54,438 nucleotides of DNA, from NCBI RefSeq assembly GCF_000430525.1, contig NZ_AUME01000019.1:1-54438 (forward strand), written 5' to 3'. Within the stretch, counting starts at the first letter, position 1. Each line of letters opens with the position of its first letter. The notes under the pieces were generated by a model. That model was not told the origin of the DNA. It saw only the letters and a program-made list of their open reading frames with translations, and searched no databases. Below are positions 25,538-33,555 of the stretch, piece after piece. The position numbers were made by a program, and so were the translations under genes. The DNA comes from Prevotella corporis DSM 18810 = JCM 8529 (GTDB lineage Bacteria; Bacteroidota; Bacteroidia; Bacteroidales; Bacteroidaceae).

Positions 25538-26092
25538 TTACTTGCCGTGGTACTTAAAGCAATTTTCCTGATGATCGTCAATCATTCCGATGGCTTGCAA
25601 ATGACTGTAGGTGATTACCGTCCCGATGTACTTGAATCCCCTTTTCCTCAAGTCGCTCGACACCTTGTCGCTCAAGCCGTTACTCACACATGTTTTATTC
25701 TTATGCGAAGAATAGACCTTGGTCTCGCCTTTGGAAAAGCGCCAAATGTAATTGTCGAATGTTCCGAACTCCTCTCTCACCTTGATGAAGGCTCTCGCAT
25801 TGGCAATCATGCCCTCAATCTTGCGTCGACTCCGTATCATGTTTTCCGTATTCATTATCCGCTCCACGTCGTTGGAGGTGAATCGTGCCACCTTCTCATA
25901 GTTGAAATTGGCAAAGCACGCTCTGAAAACCTCACGTTTCTTCAGCATCAACAACCATGAGAGCCCACATGACATACTCTCCATGAGCATATACATGTAA
26001 TGTTCACGATCATCATGTACAGGGATACCCCACTCTTCGTCGTGATATTTCTGCAGCAGTGGGTCGGTTGTTGCCCATTCGCATCTGTTCAT
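25538..26092 (-). CDS. tag: DNA-3-methyladenine glycosylase I
   Basis: Tag removes 3-methyladenine from alkylated DNA. The protein begins NRCEWATTDPLLQKYHDEEWG, which is the family's N-terminal signature with the zinc Cys and His and the active-site Glu region; GLSWLLMLKKRE and the C-terminal SYSHLQAIG-type block (here TYSHLQAIGMIDDH) complete the fold. The start at 26092 is chosen over an in-frame ATG at 26152 because the promoter at 26122-26129 falls between them and because Tag proteins begin at this motif. Final length is 184 residues. Confidence 0.93.
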   Translation of the reverse strand: MNRCEWATTDPLLQKYHDEEWGIPVHDDREHYMYMLMESMSCGLSWLLMLKKREVFRACFANFNYEKVARFTSNDVERIMNTENMIRSRRKIEGMIANARAFIKVREEFGTFDNYIWRFSKGETKVYSSHKNKTCVSNGLSDKVSSDLRKRGFKYIGTVITYSHLQAIGMIDDHQENCFKYHGK

Positions 26093-26121
26093 ATCTTTAT
26101 TCTTGAATTGAATTGTCGCTG

Positions 26122-26129
26122 CAAACTTA
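26122..26129 (-). promoter_or_regulatory. -7 box for tag, deciding its start
   Basis: On the minus strand TAAGTTTG, 29 nt before the ATG at 26092. Confidence 0.55.
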
Positions 26130-26218
26130 CCGATTTCAGAGTTATTCTGCAAGGATATTTAGTATTATAAATAAAAAAAATCAGCTATCATCTGGTGACG
26201 ATTTTTCTCTGACATTCC

Positions 26219-26306
26219 AATAGCTCATCTATCACTAATTGAAAGGTGAGCTTTTGAAACACCAAAGCTCACCTTTTGCAAAGCGGAAGATGAGCTTTCA
26301 ACAAAC
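26219..26306. repeat. 22-bp periodic repeat array C (four units)
   Basis: Units begin at 26219, 26241, 26263 and 26285, exactly 22 bp apart. Cores are AATAGCTCATCT, GAAAGGTGAGCTTTTG, CAAAGCTCACCTTTTG and GGAAGATGAGCTTTC: the second and third are near reverse complements, so successive units flip orientation. The array lies beyond the nhaD 3' end. Confidence 0.8.
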
Positions 26307-26424
26307 GACTCATACAACTCTGATTTCCAATCGATTGCAAAACACCAGCACAACAATCAGAATAAAGATACTTATCGATTTTCTTCGAATAAAAAATATC
26401 CCGAAAAAGAGTCATGAACGACAT

Positions 26425-26457
26425 GAGGGCATCTCCCACAGATGGAAAGATGCCCTC
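26425..26457 (-). terminator. Hairpin after nhaD
   Basis: A perfect 10-bp stem with a 13-nt loop, 23 nt after the nhaD stop. There is no T run, so factor-assisted termination or 3'-end protection is possible. Confidence 0.5.
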
Positions 26458-26479
26458 GGTAATGATACTTTAAAATGAA

Positions 26480-27859
26480 TTAGATTGGGGTTGTCATGAT
26501 ATAAGTACGGATAAGCCAATAACAGAAAATACCAGCAATATATCCAACAAAAGCTATCCATGAGATTTTCTTCATATACCATCCGAAAGTGATTTTCTCC
26601 AATCCCATAACGACAACACCCGCCGCACTACCGATGATGAGCATAGAGCCACCAACGCCGGCACAATAAGCGAGAAGCTGCCAAAAGATACCATCTACTG
26701 ACATATCGCCCATGGCCTGAATAGGATACATGCCCATGCAACCGGCTACCAACGGAACGTTATCGACAATTGACGAAAGCACACCGATAATGCCCGTAAC
26801 GGCATAGTGATTTTCATTGAACACAGTATTCAAAGAGCCTCCCAGCTGGGTCAGAACTCCGATTTCTTGCAAACAAGCCACGGCCATCAATATGCCGAGG
26901 AAGAACAGAATAGTTGACATGTCTATTCTGCTCAAGATGTTGGTTACACGTTTGGCAAAGTCCTCACCACCTCCCTTCTTACGATGCTGGTGGCGACAGA
27001 ACAGTTCTGTCACGGTCCACAACACACCCAGTACGAGTAAGATGCCAATAAATGGGGGAAGGTGGGTGATTGATTTGAAGATTGGCACAAAACAGAGTCC
27101 GCCCACACCGATAACGAAGATTGACTTACGCTGCTTGTTATCAAATTCCGCCTCGTCATTGGCAGCCTCGTGTGTGTCAACGCTCCCGGCAATATCTCCC
27201 TTCAACATATATTGGAGAATCAAAGCCGGAATTACCATAGACACCAGCGAAGGAATGAAAATCTCACTGATGACACCAGCAGCTGTAATCATACCTGCAT
27301 TCCAAAGCATAATGGTCGTTACGTCGCCAATTGGCGAGAATGCGCCACCTGAATTGGCAGCGATGATTATCAACGAGGCGTATATCATACGGTCGTTGTG
27401 GTCGTGAATGAGCTTGCGCAAAATCATAATCATCACAATACTTGTAGTAAGGTTGTCAAGAATTGCGGAAAGAATGAACGTCATGAAGGCAATTCGCCAC
27501 ATAAATCCCCTCTTGGACTTGGTTTTCATCACATTTTTCACCCAATTGAAACCACCATTCTGATCGACTATCTCGACGATGGTCATGGCTCCCATCAGGA
27601 AAAACAAGGTCGTTGCCGTATCACCCAAATGATGGGTTATCACGTCGTTCACAAACTGTGTAACCTCCTCACCCACACCTTTGAAGTCAGGGTGCATCAA
27701 CTGCACAAAAGGAGCTGGCTCAAACACATAGAGGGTCCAGCAGCATACAAACATCAACAATGCAATAGCGGCCTTGTTGATTTTCGTCAAGCTTTCTGTA
27801 GCTATCAGTGCGTAGCCCAAAACGAAGACGACAATAATTGTAATTGTTAGAGTTGACAT
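26480..27859 (-). CDS. nhaD: NhaD-type Na+/H+ antiporter
   Basis: A 459-residue antiporter of the ion-transporter superfamily that expels Na+ or Li+ in exchange for H+. Paired motifs ILDNLTTSIVMI and IVDNVPLVAGCMGMYP are the two Asp-bearing re-entrant regions of NhaD, and GGAFSPIGDVTTIMLW lies beside the first. About twelve helices are predicted. It is transcribed alone from a -7 box at 27885-27892. Confidence 0.92.
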   Translation of the reverse strand: MSTLTITIIVVFVLGYALIATESLTKINKAAIALLMFVCCWTLYVFEPAPFVQLMHPDFKGVGEEVTQFVNDVITHHLGDTATTLFFLMGAMTIVEIVDQNGGFNWVKNVMKTKSKRGFMWRIAFMTFILSAILDNLTTSIVMIMILRKLIHDHNDRMIYASLIIIAANSGGAFSPIGDVTTIMLWNAGMITAAGVISEIFIPSLVSMVIPALILQYMLKGDIAGSVDTHEAANDEAEFDNKQRKSIFVIGVGGLCFVPIFKSITHLPPFIGILLVLGVLWTVTELFCRHQHRKKGGGEDFAKRVTNILSRIDMSTILFFLGILMAVACLQEIGVLTQLGGSLNTVFNENHYAVTGIIGVLSSIVDNVPLVAGCMGMYPIQAMGDMSVDGIFWQLLAYCAGVGGSMLIIGSAAGVVVMGLEKITFGWYMKKISWIAFVGYIAGIFCYWLIRTYIMTTPI

Positions 27860-27884
27860 TTTTCATATAAATTTAAAACAAACG

Positions 27885-27892
27885 CAAAGATA
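27885..27892 (-). promoter_or_regulatory. -7 box for nhaD
   Basis: On the minus strand TATCTTTG, 25 nt before the nhaD ATG. Confidence 0.55.
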
Positions 27893-27966
27893 ATCAAAAG
27901 TTATCAGTCATAACGAATTGTTGAGGGAATTTTCTGAAATTGAATGGCATTTTCCATAAATTATAG

Positions 27967-27974
27967 TAAATTTG
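27967..27974 (+). promoter_or_regulatory. -7 box for MutT-like gene
   Basis: TAAATTTG, an exact TAnnTTTG match, 18 nt before the ATG at 27993. Confidence 0.55.
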
Positions 27975-27992
27975 TAGCAAAATCAATGTGAC

Positions 27993-28391
27993 ATGGAAAA
28001 GAAAAGAATGAATGTTGTGTGCGCCATCATGCGTGATGGAGACAAATATCTCTGCACACAGAGATTGCGTAAAGGCCCTTCTTACACCTCGGAACACTGG
28101 GAATTTCCAGGCGGAAAGGTAGAAGACAACGAAAATGACTACGAGGCTCTGCGACGGGAGATAAGAGAGGAAATGGATTGGGATATCTTTGTAGGGCGCC
28201 GACTTGGAACTATCAAACATGAGTACCCAGATTTCATCATCAATCTAACAGCATACGAATGTATGGCACGCAACAATAACTTCAAGTTACTTGCACATTT
28301 GGACTCAAAATGGCTCACAACAGAGGAATTTTCTTCCCTGGAATGGACTGAGGCAGATAAGAAATTAATCGACATGTTATGGAGGTTATAG
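27993..28391 (+). CDS. MutT-like Nudix hydrolase
   Basis: A 132-residue Nudix enzyme of the 8-oxo-dGTP/CTP pyrophosphohydrolase type, cleansing damaged nucleotides. It starts KKRMNVVCAIMRDGDKYLC and has the complete box GGKVEDNE ... REIREEM after the substrate motif HWEFPGGK. The size and the WEFPGGK motif point to MutT/NudG-like enzymes. Its last 13 nt overlap the start of the B3/B4 protein. Confidence 0.9.
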   Translation: MEKKRMNVVCAIMRDGDKYLCTQRLRKGPSYTSEHWEFPGGKVEDNENDYEALRREIREEMDWDIFVGRRLGTIKHEYPDFIINLTAYECMARNNNFKLLAHLDSKWLTTEEFSSLEWTEADKKLIDMLWRL

Positions 28392-29041
28392 TTAGCAAAG
28401 AGATAGAAACCGTATGTCCAAACTTCGTTGGCGCATGCGTCGATGCACAGGTGAAAAACTCTAAATACTGCCAAGTCTTATGGGAGGAAATCAACTCCCT
28501 TGGCGAAAAGTTTAGGAAAGAACTGACAACAGAAAGTCTGAAAGAACTTTCTGGGATAGCGGCGACACGCAAAGTATATCGTGCTTGCGGCAAAGATCCC
28601 TCGCGTTATAGGCCAGCTTCGGAGTCACTGATCCGCCGTATGTTACAAGGCAAGGAACTTTACCAAATCAACACGCTGGTAGATCTTATCAATCTCGCCT
28701 CCATTGCCTACGGATACAGTATCGGCGGTTTTGATGCTGGCAAGTTTGTAGGCAACAAACTCACCCTCGGTATTGGCAAGGAAGGAGAGCCATACGAAGG
28801 TATCGGACGCGGCTACATCAACATTCATGGACTCCCAGTATATCGTGACGCTCAAGGAGGCGTAGGAACGCCCACTTCTGACAACGAGCGCACGAAGATA
28901 GATATCAACACCACGCATCTCGTAGTACTCATCAACGGCTACGATGGCAATGAGGCAACGGTTCGCAAGAATGCTGAATTCATCCAAGAACTGCTGCGGA
29001 AATATTGTGAGAGTGACGGAGGAAGCTACTCAATGTATTAG
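28379..29041 (+). CDS. B3/B4 tRNA-binding domain protein
   Basis: A 220-residue free-standing B3/B4 domain, the fold found in the beta subunit of phenylalanyl-tRNA synthetase. Supporting segments are TRKVYRACGKDPSRYRPASESLIRR, present here as KVYRACGKDPSRYRP, and NTLVDLINLASIAYGYSIGGFD. Free-standing members are thought to act in quality control or tRNA binding, but no reaction is firmly known. The gene overlaps the MutT-like gene by 13 nt, so the two are translationally coupled. Confidence 0.85.
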   Translation: MEVIVSKEIETVCPNFVGACVDAQVKNSKYCQVLWEEINSLGEKFRKELTTESLKELSGIAATRKVYRACGKDPSRYRPASESLIRRMLQGKELYQINTLVDLINLASIAYGYSIGGFDAGKFVGNKLTLGIGKEGEPYEGIGRGYINIHGLPVYRDAQGGVGTPTSDNERTKIDINTTHLVVLINGYDGNEATVRKNAEFIQELLRKYCESDGGSYSMY

Positions 29042-29100
29042 ACTTCCAAAAACAAGCCATGAAATTCTACCTCATTTTTGATTAACAATCACAAATAGTT

Positions 29101-31074
29101 ATGCAAGAAAATCAACTCAAAGTCATGCAGGCTCTCGTCGAAAGGCTCAACCAAGCGTCCGACGCTTATTACAATGGACAGGGCGAGCTCATGTCCGACC
29201 ATGAATGGGATGCTACCTTCGACGAGCTTAAGAAGCTGGAAGAAGAGACTGGCACTATCCTTCCGGATTCCCCGACCATAAATGTCAGCGCCGATGACGT
29301 AGCCGGCGCAAAGGAAGAGCATGAGTTTGCCACCCTTTCGCTCGCAAAAACCAAAAAGATAGAAGACCTTGTGAAGTGGGCGGAACATCGTCCGATCTGG
29401 CTTTCATGGAAACTCGATGGACTGACGCTTGTTGTCACTTATGACAATGGTACGCTAACAAAGGTGGTGACACGTGGAAATGGACATGTTGGCACCAATA
29501 TCACCCACCTCAGCAAAGCCATTGATGGCATTCTGCCCACCATCAACAACAAGGGTCATCTGGTAATACGAGGAGAGGCGGTGATAAGCTATGCTGATTT
29601 CGAGCAATTTAATATGGAGGCCGATGAGGAGTATGCCAATCCCCGCAACCTTGCCTCTGGTTCGTTGACGCTGAAAGACGTGAACGAAGTTAAGGCACGG
29701 CACATCCGCTGGATACCTTTCACACTCGTTTATAGCGAGGAGGACATCAATTCGTGGGGGAAACAGATGGAATTTCTTGAGTCAAACGGCTTTAAAACCG
29801 TAGAGCACGAGTTGATTGCGATTCCTACTCTCGACAATATAGATAAGGTAATAGGCAAATGGTCTGAACTTGTCATCAACCGTACCAATCCCTATCCTGT
29901 TGACGGACTTGTCATTTCGTATGATGATACCGCATATGCGGCAAGCGGTTCGGTGACGGGTCACCACGCAACGCGGGCCGGATATGCCTTCAAATGGCAG
30001 GATGAGAGCGCAGAGACTGAGCTTGATTATATTGAATGGTCATGCGCAGCCTCCACTATCTCACCCGTCGCCGTGTTCAGGCCAGTAGAATTGGAGGGAA
30101 CGACCGTCAGACGTGCGAGCCTTTGCAACATCTCAGAGTGCGAACGGTTAGGCATCGGCGACAAAGGCACACGCATTGATGTGATTAAAGCCAACAAGAT
30201 TATCCCGAAGGTTATCAATGTAGTGGAAAAGATGGGAACTTTCGCCGTCCCAGACTCATGTCCTGTCTGCAAAGCACGGACGGAAGTCGTCGAAAGCGAG
30301 AGCAGTGGCACCAAGACGCTTCACTGCACCAACACCGACTGCCCTGCCAAACAACTGAAAAAATTCGCCCGTTTCGTATCAAAAGAAGGTGTCAACATAG
30401 ACGGATTGTCAGAACAGACCGTACAGAAGTTCATTAATCTTGGCTGGGTGAGCGAATATTCCGACCTTTTCCAGCTCCAAGAGCATGCCAATGAGTTGCG
30501 TCTTATGGATGGATTCGGAGCAAAGAGCGTGGCCAACTTGCTGAAAGCCATTGAGAAGGCACGTAAAGTGGAAGCCCGACAGTTACTTTTCGCTCTCAAC
30601 ATACCACTCATCGGACAAGATGTCTGCACCCGTCTGCTCGCCACCTATCCCCTATCTGAGCTCATTGACAAAGCCAGAACGGCAAAAGACCCTACCCTTC
30701 TTTCAACAATCGACGGCATCGGGCCTGAGAAAAGCTCAAGTTTCGTGGGCTGGATGCAAGATACCAACTATCAAAAACAGCTTGACGACTTGCTTACGCA
30801 GCTCGAAGTCTCGCAAACTTCTACGAAACACAAAGGCACGCTCTGCCAAGGACTCACGTTTGTTGTGACGGGAGATGTGGAACACTACAAAAACCGCAAC
30901 GAACTGAAAGCTTATATTGAGAGCCAAGGAGGAAAAGTAACTGGCAGCGTATCAAAATCCACCAGTTTCCTCATCAACAACAACACGAACAGTTCCTCCG
31001 GAAAGAATCAAAAAGCAAAGCAACTCGGCATTGAGATTATCTCAGAGGAACAGTTTATAGAGCGATTCACCTGA
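29101..31074 (+). CDS. ligA: NAD-dependent DNA ligase, divergent LigA
   Basis: A 657-residue ligase that seals nicks using NAD+. In order: an NAD-binding Ia region (ASDAYYN ... PDSPT), the adenylation motif WKLDGLTL with the nucleophilic Lys, GEAVIS, the OB fold, a four-Cys zinc finger (CPVC ... HCTNTDCPAKQ), helix-hairpin-helix repeats (IDGIGPEKS) and a BRCT domain. All parts are present, but several usually strict sequences differ: KLDG for KIDG, TRGNGHVGTN for TRGDGxxGED, HEFATLSLAK for HxxPMLSLxN. It may be a second, specialised ligase. A 59-nt gap separates it from the B3/B4 gene. Confidence 0.88.
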   Translation: MQENQLKVMQALVERLNQASDAYYNGQGELMSDHEWDATFDELKKLEEETGTILPDSPTINVSADDVAGAKEEHEFATLSLAKTKKIEDLVKWAEHRPIWLSWKLDGLTLVVTYDNGTLTKVVTRGNGHVGTNITHLSKAIDGILPTINNKGHLVIRGEAVISYADFEQFNMEADEEYANPRNLASGSLTLKDVNEVKARHIRWIPFTLVYSEEDINSWGKQMEFLESNGFKTVEHELIAIPTLDNIDKVIGKWSELVINRTNPYPVDGLVISYDDTAYAASGSVTGHHATRAGYAFKWQDESAETELDYIEWSCAASTISPVAVFRPVELEGTTVRRASLCNISECERLGIGDKGTRIDVIKANKIIPKVINVVEKMGTFAVPDSCPVCKARTEVVESESSGTKTLHCTNTDCPAKQLKKFARFVSKEGVNIDGLSEQTVQKFINLGWVSEYSDLFQLQEHANELRLMDGFGAKSVANLLKAIEKARKVEARQLLFALNIPLIGQDVCTRLLATYPLSELIDKARTAKDPTLLSTIDGIGPEKSSSFVGWMQDTNYQKQLDDLLTQLEVSQTSTKHKGTLCQGLTFVVTGDVEHYKNRNELKAYIESQGGKVTGSVSKSTSFLINNNTNSSSGKNQKAKQLGIEIISEEQFIERFT

Positions 31075-31417
31075 AATTACTGAAGCAATAGAAAATGCAG
31101 AAATCTCCTAAGCCACACATTCTATCAGAGGAGAAAGAACAGACCCAAACCGTTATCAGAAACAATGCTGACAGGTTTGGGCTTAAGTAAATATATTGCT
31201 GTCCAGTAAAGCTCAAAAAGACATAAAAATGAAATGTAGGATAGCCCTTTCTCGTGGTAAAGTTCAAATTGAGACATCTCAATCGGACAAATATGACATC
31301 TCAATCTGACAAGTGAGATGTCATAAACAAAAGAGGTAGGTCGTGTCCTTAAAATACAAAGATAAAAAAAGGAGCTTACACACTTTTACAAGACAGTACC
31401 TGTAGACCCAACAATAA
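31075..31417. other. Convergent intergenic region with repeat array F
   Basis: No gene seen. A hairpin CCCAAACC / GGTTTGGG (31144-31181) follows ligA and may end its transcript; the 22-bp periodic palindromes (array F) lie at 31269-31323. Confidence 0.6.
31269..31323. repeat. 22-bp periodic palindrome array F (three units, variant core)
   Basis: TTGAGACATCTCAA (31269-31282), a second ATGACATCTCA and an inverted TGAGATGTCA (31314-31323) have centres at 31275.5, 31297.5 and 31319.5, exactly 22 bp apart. The core differs from arrays A-E but the period and the flipping are the same. It lies between convergent ligA and the DUF5020 gene. Confidence 0.72.
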
Positions 31418-32167
31418 TTAGAAAGTCCACTTAGCCGCTATCGTCGGGATGGCATAAAACTTATTATTCCTACCCTTGTCGTTCCACACGAAGTTGTTGC
31501 TGATTTCAATCTCAGAACCGAGAGACAAGTTGACTTTATCCCATCCTTTCAAGGTGTTCATATTGAACCAGAACTGCGGTTCGGAAAGCACAATGAGCTT
31601 GCCATTTACCGTCGGGTCGTACCACAGGTCGCAGAAGCCGGAGAACGTACAGAACCCTTTGGCAAAATTCACTCCCCACACTTCGGTCAACTGGAAACCG
31701 CTGAAAGGACTGACACCCGTATGCGCATTCTTGAAATAATATTTATACATCAGTTGCACACTGAAAGTTTTCGAGAAATCCTTGTTCGCCCAGTTCCATG
31801 CCCCACCAGCGAGGAATGCATGCTGAAATCGGTTGGCATAATAGCCAGCTGGCACTTCTCCAGAGGCAAGACCACCATTATACTCCACGTGCGCTGCCCA
31901 GCGCCTATTCTTTGACAGATTGAACTCACGGGCAATCTCCCAATAAGCCCCCACGTCACCATCGTTCTTATAATCAATATCAGTGAAGAGAAAAGTCGAG
32001 CCCCATTTGTCTGGCTTGAACATCTCTACCGTAGTGGTGACAGATGGACGACTGTCCAAATCATCATAGAGGGTGCGACCAAGGTCATAGTGTAATTGTA
32101 CGTTTTGAGCCTGTACCGAGGCAAAAGCTGCCATCAAAACAATGGCGAGGGAAAAGATTCTTTTCAT
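31418..32167 (-). CDS. DUF5020 family outer-membrane protein (Tsx-like)
   Basis: A 249-residue protein with a signal peptide (MKRIFSLAIVLMAAFASVQAQ, cut after AQA) and alternating aromatic beta strands ending in the outer-membrane signal pattern WTF. It resembles DUF5020 proteins, which are distant relatives of nucleoside-specific channel Tsx. A beta-barrel in the outer membrane is predicted; the substrate is unknown. It has its own -7 box at 32200-32207, divergent from trmD. Confidence 0.82.
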   Translation of the reverse strand: MKRIFSLAIVLMAAFASVQAQNVQLHYDLGRTLYDDLDSRPSVTTTVEMFKPDKWGSTFLFTDIDYKNDGDVGAYWEIAREFNLSKNRRWAAHVEYNGGLASGEVPAGYYANRFQHAFLAGGAWNWANKDFSKTFSVQLMYKYYFKNAHTGVSPFSGFQLTEVWGVNFAKGFCTFSGFCDLWYDPTVNGKLIVLSEPQFWFNMNTLKGWDKVNLSLGSEIEISNNFVWNDKGRNNKFYAIPTIAAKWTF

Positions 32168-32199
32168 AGGTTTACATGTTTGGTATTAAAATTTGGCTG

Positions 32200-32207
32200 C
32201 AAAGTTA
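32200..32207 (-). promoter_or_regulatory. -7 box for DUF5020 gene
   Basis: On the minus strand TAACTTTG, 32 nt before the ATG. Confidence 0.55.
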
Positions 32208-32249
32208 CAAAAAAATCCTAATCATTAATGTCTCTAATGAAATATTTGT

Positions 32250-32257
32250 TAACTTTG
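32250..32257 (+). promoter_or_regulatory. -7 box for trmD
   Basis: TAACTTTG ends 9 nt before the trmD ATG, implying a leader of only a few nucleotides. Confidence 0.6.
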
Positions 32258-32266
32258 TAGCTGTAT

Positions 32267-32941
32267 ATGAGAATAGATATCATCACTGTTTTACCAGAAA
32301 TGCTTGAAGGCTTTGTCCATGAGAGCATATTGGCAAGAGCTGAAAAGAAAGGCCTTGCAGAGATTCGCTTGCACAATCTACGAGACTACACTAAAGACAA
32401 ATGGAGGCGTGTGGATGACTATCCATTCGGAGGACAAGCAGGCATGGTGATGCAGATTGAGCCCATCGACCGATGCATCAGCGCACTGAAAGAAGAACGC
32501 AACTATGACGAGGTGATTTTCACATCACCCGATGGCGAGCCTTTCAACCAAAAGATAGCCAACGAACTGTCACTGGGTGGCAACCTTATTATATTGGCGG
32601 GACACTACAAAGGCATCGACCAACGAGTACGCGACCACCTCATCACCAGAGAAATATCCGTCGGCGACTATGTACTGACGGGAGGCGAGCTGCCAGCGGC
32701 CATCATCGCAGACGCTGTTGTCAGAATAGTCCCAGGAGTTATCGGCGACGAACAAAGTGCACTCTCCGACTGTTTCCAAGACAACATTCTCTCGGCTCCA
32801 ATCTATACACGCCCCAGGAACTACAAAGGATGGGAGGTTCCCGAAATACTTCTTAGCGGAAACGAAGCGAAAATCAAACAATGGGAATTTGACCAAGCCA
32901 TGGAGCGGACAAAATGCCTGCGCCCCGACTTGCTGAAATGA
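32267..32941 (+). CDS. trmD: tRNA (guanine37-N1)-methyltransferase
   Basis: TrmD methylates G37 of tRNAs reading CNN codons and prevents frameshifting. The 224-residue length is normal. Landmarks are the [13 protein letters not shown] substrate loop, the trefoil-knot SAM site [12 protein letters not shown] and the [12 protein letters not shown] motif with the catalytic Asp region. The DUF805 gene follows after 37 nt. Confidence 0.96.
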   Translation: MRIDIITVLPEMLEGFVHESILARAEKKGLAEIRLHNLRDYTKDKWRRVDDYPFGGQAGMVMQIEPIDRCISALKEERNYDEVIFTSPDGEPFNQKIANELSLGGNLIILAGHYKGIDQRVRDHLITREISVGDYVLTGGELPAAIIADAVVRIVPGVIGDEQSALSDCFQDNILSAPIYTRPRNYKGWEVPEILLSGNEAKIKQWEFDQAMERTKCLRPDLLK

Positions 32942-32978
32942 GTATAATCTAAAATTATTCACCAAATAATCACAGACT

Positions 32979-33512
32979 ATGGTACAAATTAAAGAATTAC
33001 CTCAAGTAGGTTTCAAAGAAGCTGCAATCAACGCTTTCAAGAAAATGTTTCAGTTCAAAGGACGCATCCGCCGTTCGGAGTATTGGTGGGGCTATCTGGT
33101 ACTGATGATTTGCTATTTTGTTGTAAATCTGATTCCCATCATCGGACAAATAGCTGCTTGCTTCATCATGATTGCTTGCATTTCCATGCTGTTCCGCCGT
33201 CTGCACGACACTGGTAGAAGTGGTTGGTGGTGGGGTATTGCCGCACTACTGATGATAGGAATTGGATTCCTCATCTTCGGAACCGTACCTCTTGAAGAAA
33301 TTATGGATGCGGCACAGGACAACGATCCCATGGCCATCTCAAAGGTAATCGCCGATGGATTCAGCAAAAATCCTACCGCAGGAATCAGCGTGCTGATATT
33401 GTACCTTCTGGTATTTATTGTCGGTGTTGCCACCTTTATTTTCACATTGTTGGACAGCAAGCCAGAGGCCAACAAGTACGGGCCATCTCCCAAATATATT
33501 GAAGAAGTATAA
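32979..33512 (+). CDS. DUF805 membrane protein
   Basis: A 177-residue inner-membrane protein. It has the DUF805 signatures FKGRIRRSEYWWGYL near residue 30 and RRLHDTGRSGWWWGI near residue 75, with three to four helices around them and an insert of about 40 residues between the third and fourth. The family is widespread and has no known function. It ends with a hairpin shared with the convergent patatin gene. Confidence 0.88.
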   Translation: MVQIKELPQVGFKEAAINAFKKMFQFKGRIRRSEYWWGYLVLMICYFVVNLIPIIGQIAACFIMIACISMLFRRLHDTGRSGWWWGIAALLMIGIGFLIFGTVPLEEIMDAAQDNDPMAISKVIADGFSKNPTAGISVLILYLLVFIVGVATFIFTLLDSKPEANKYGPSPKYIEEV

Positions 33513-33521
33513 AAAATACTT

Positions 33522-33555
33522 GGAGCTTAATCGCCATACATAGCAATTAAGCTCC
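33522..33555. terminator. Bidirectional hairpin between DUF805 and patatin genes
   Basis: GGAGCTTAAT and ATTAAGCTCC form a perfect 10-bp stem with a 14-nt loop. The right arm contains the patatin stop codon (33547-33549), so the two convergent transcripts share one compact terminator. Confidence 0.65.

Larger units (their letters stand above)
26153..26479. other. Intergenic region with repeat array C
   Basis: No gene seen. It holds repeat array C and a perfect 10-bp hairpin, GAGGGCATCT / AGATGCCCTC at 26425-26457, just after the nhaD stop. Confidence 0.6.

Noticed and set aside
25058..25960. 300-residue open frame on the plus strand
   Set aside because: It lies antisense across the phosphohexomutase and tag genes, which both have clear catalytic motifs; its own sequence shows no domain.
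26219..26306. Reading the 22-bp arrays as a CRISPR
   Set aside because: The units are contiguous and degenerate, there are no constant repeats separated by unique spacers, and no cas gene is in the window.
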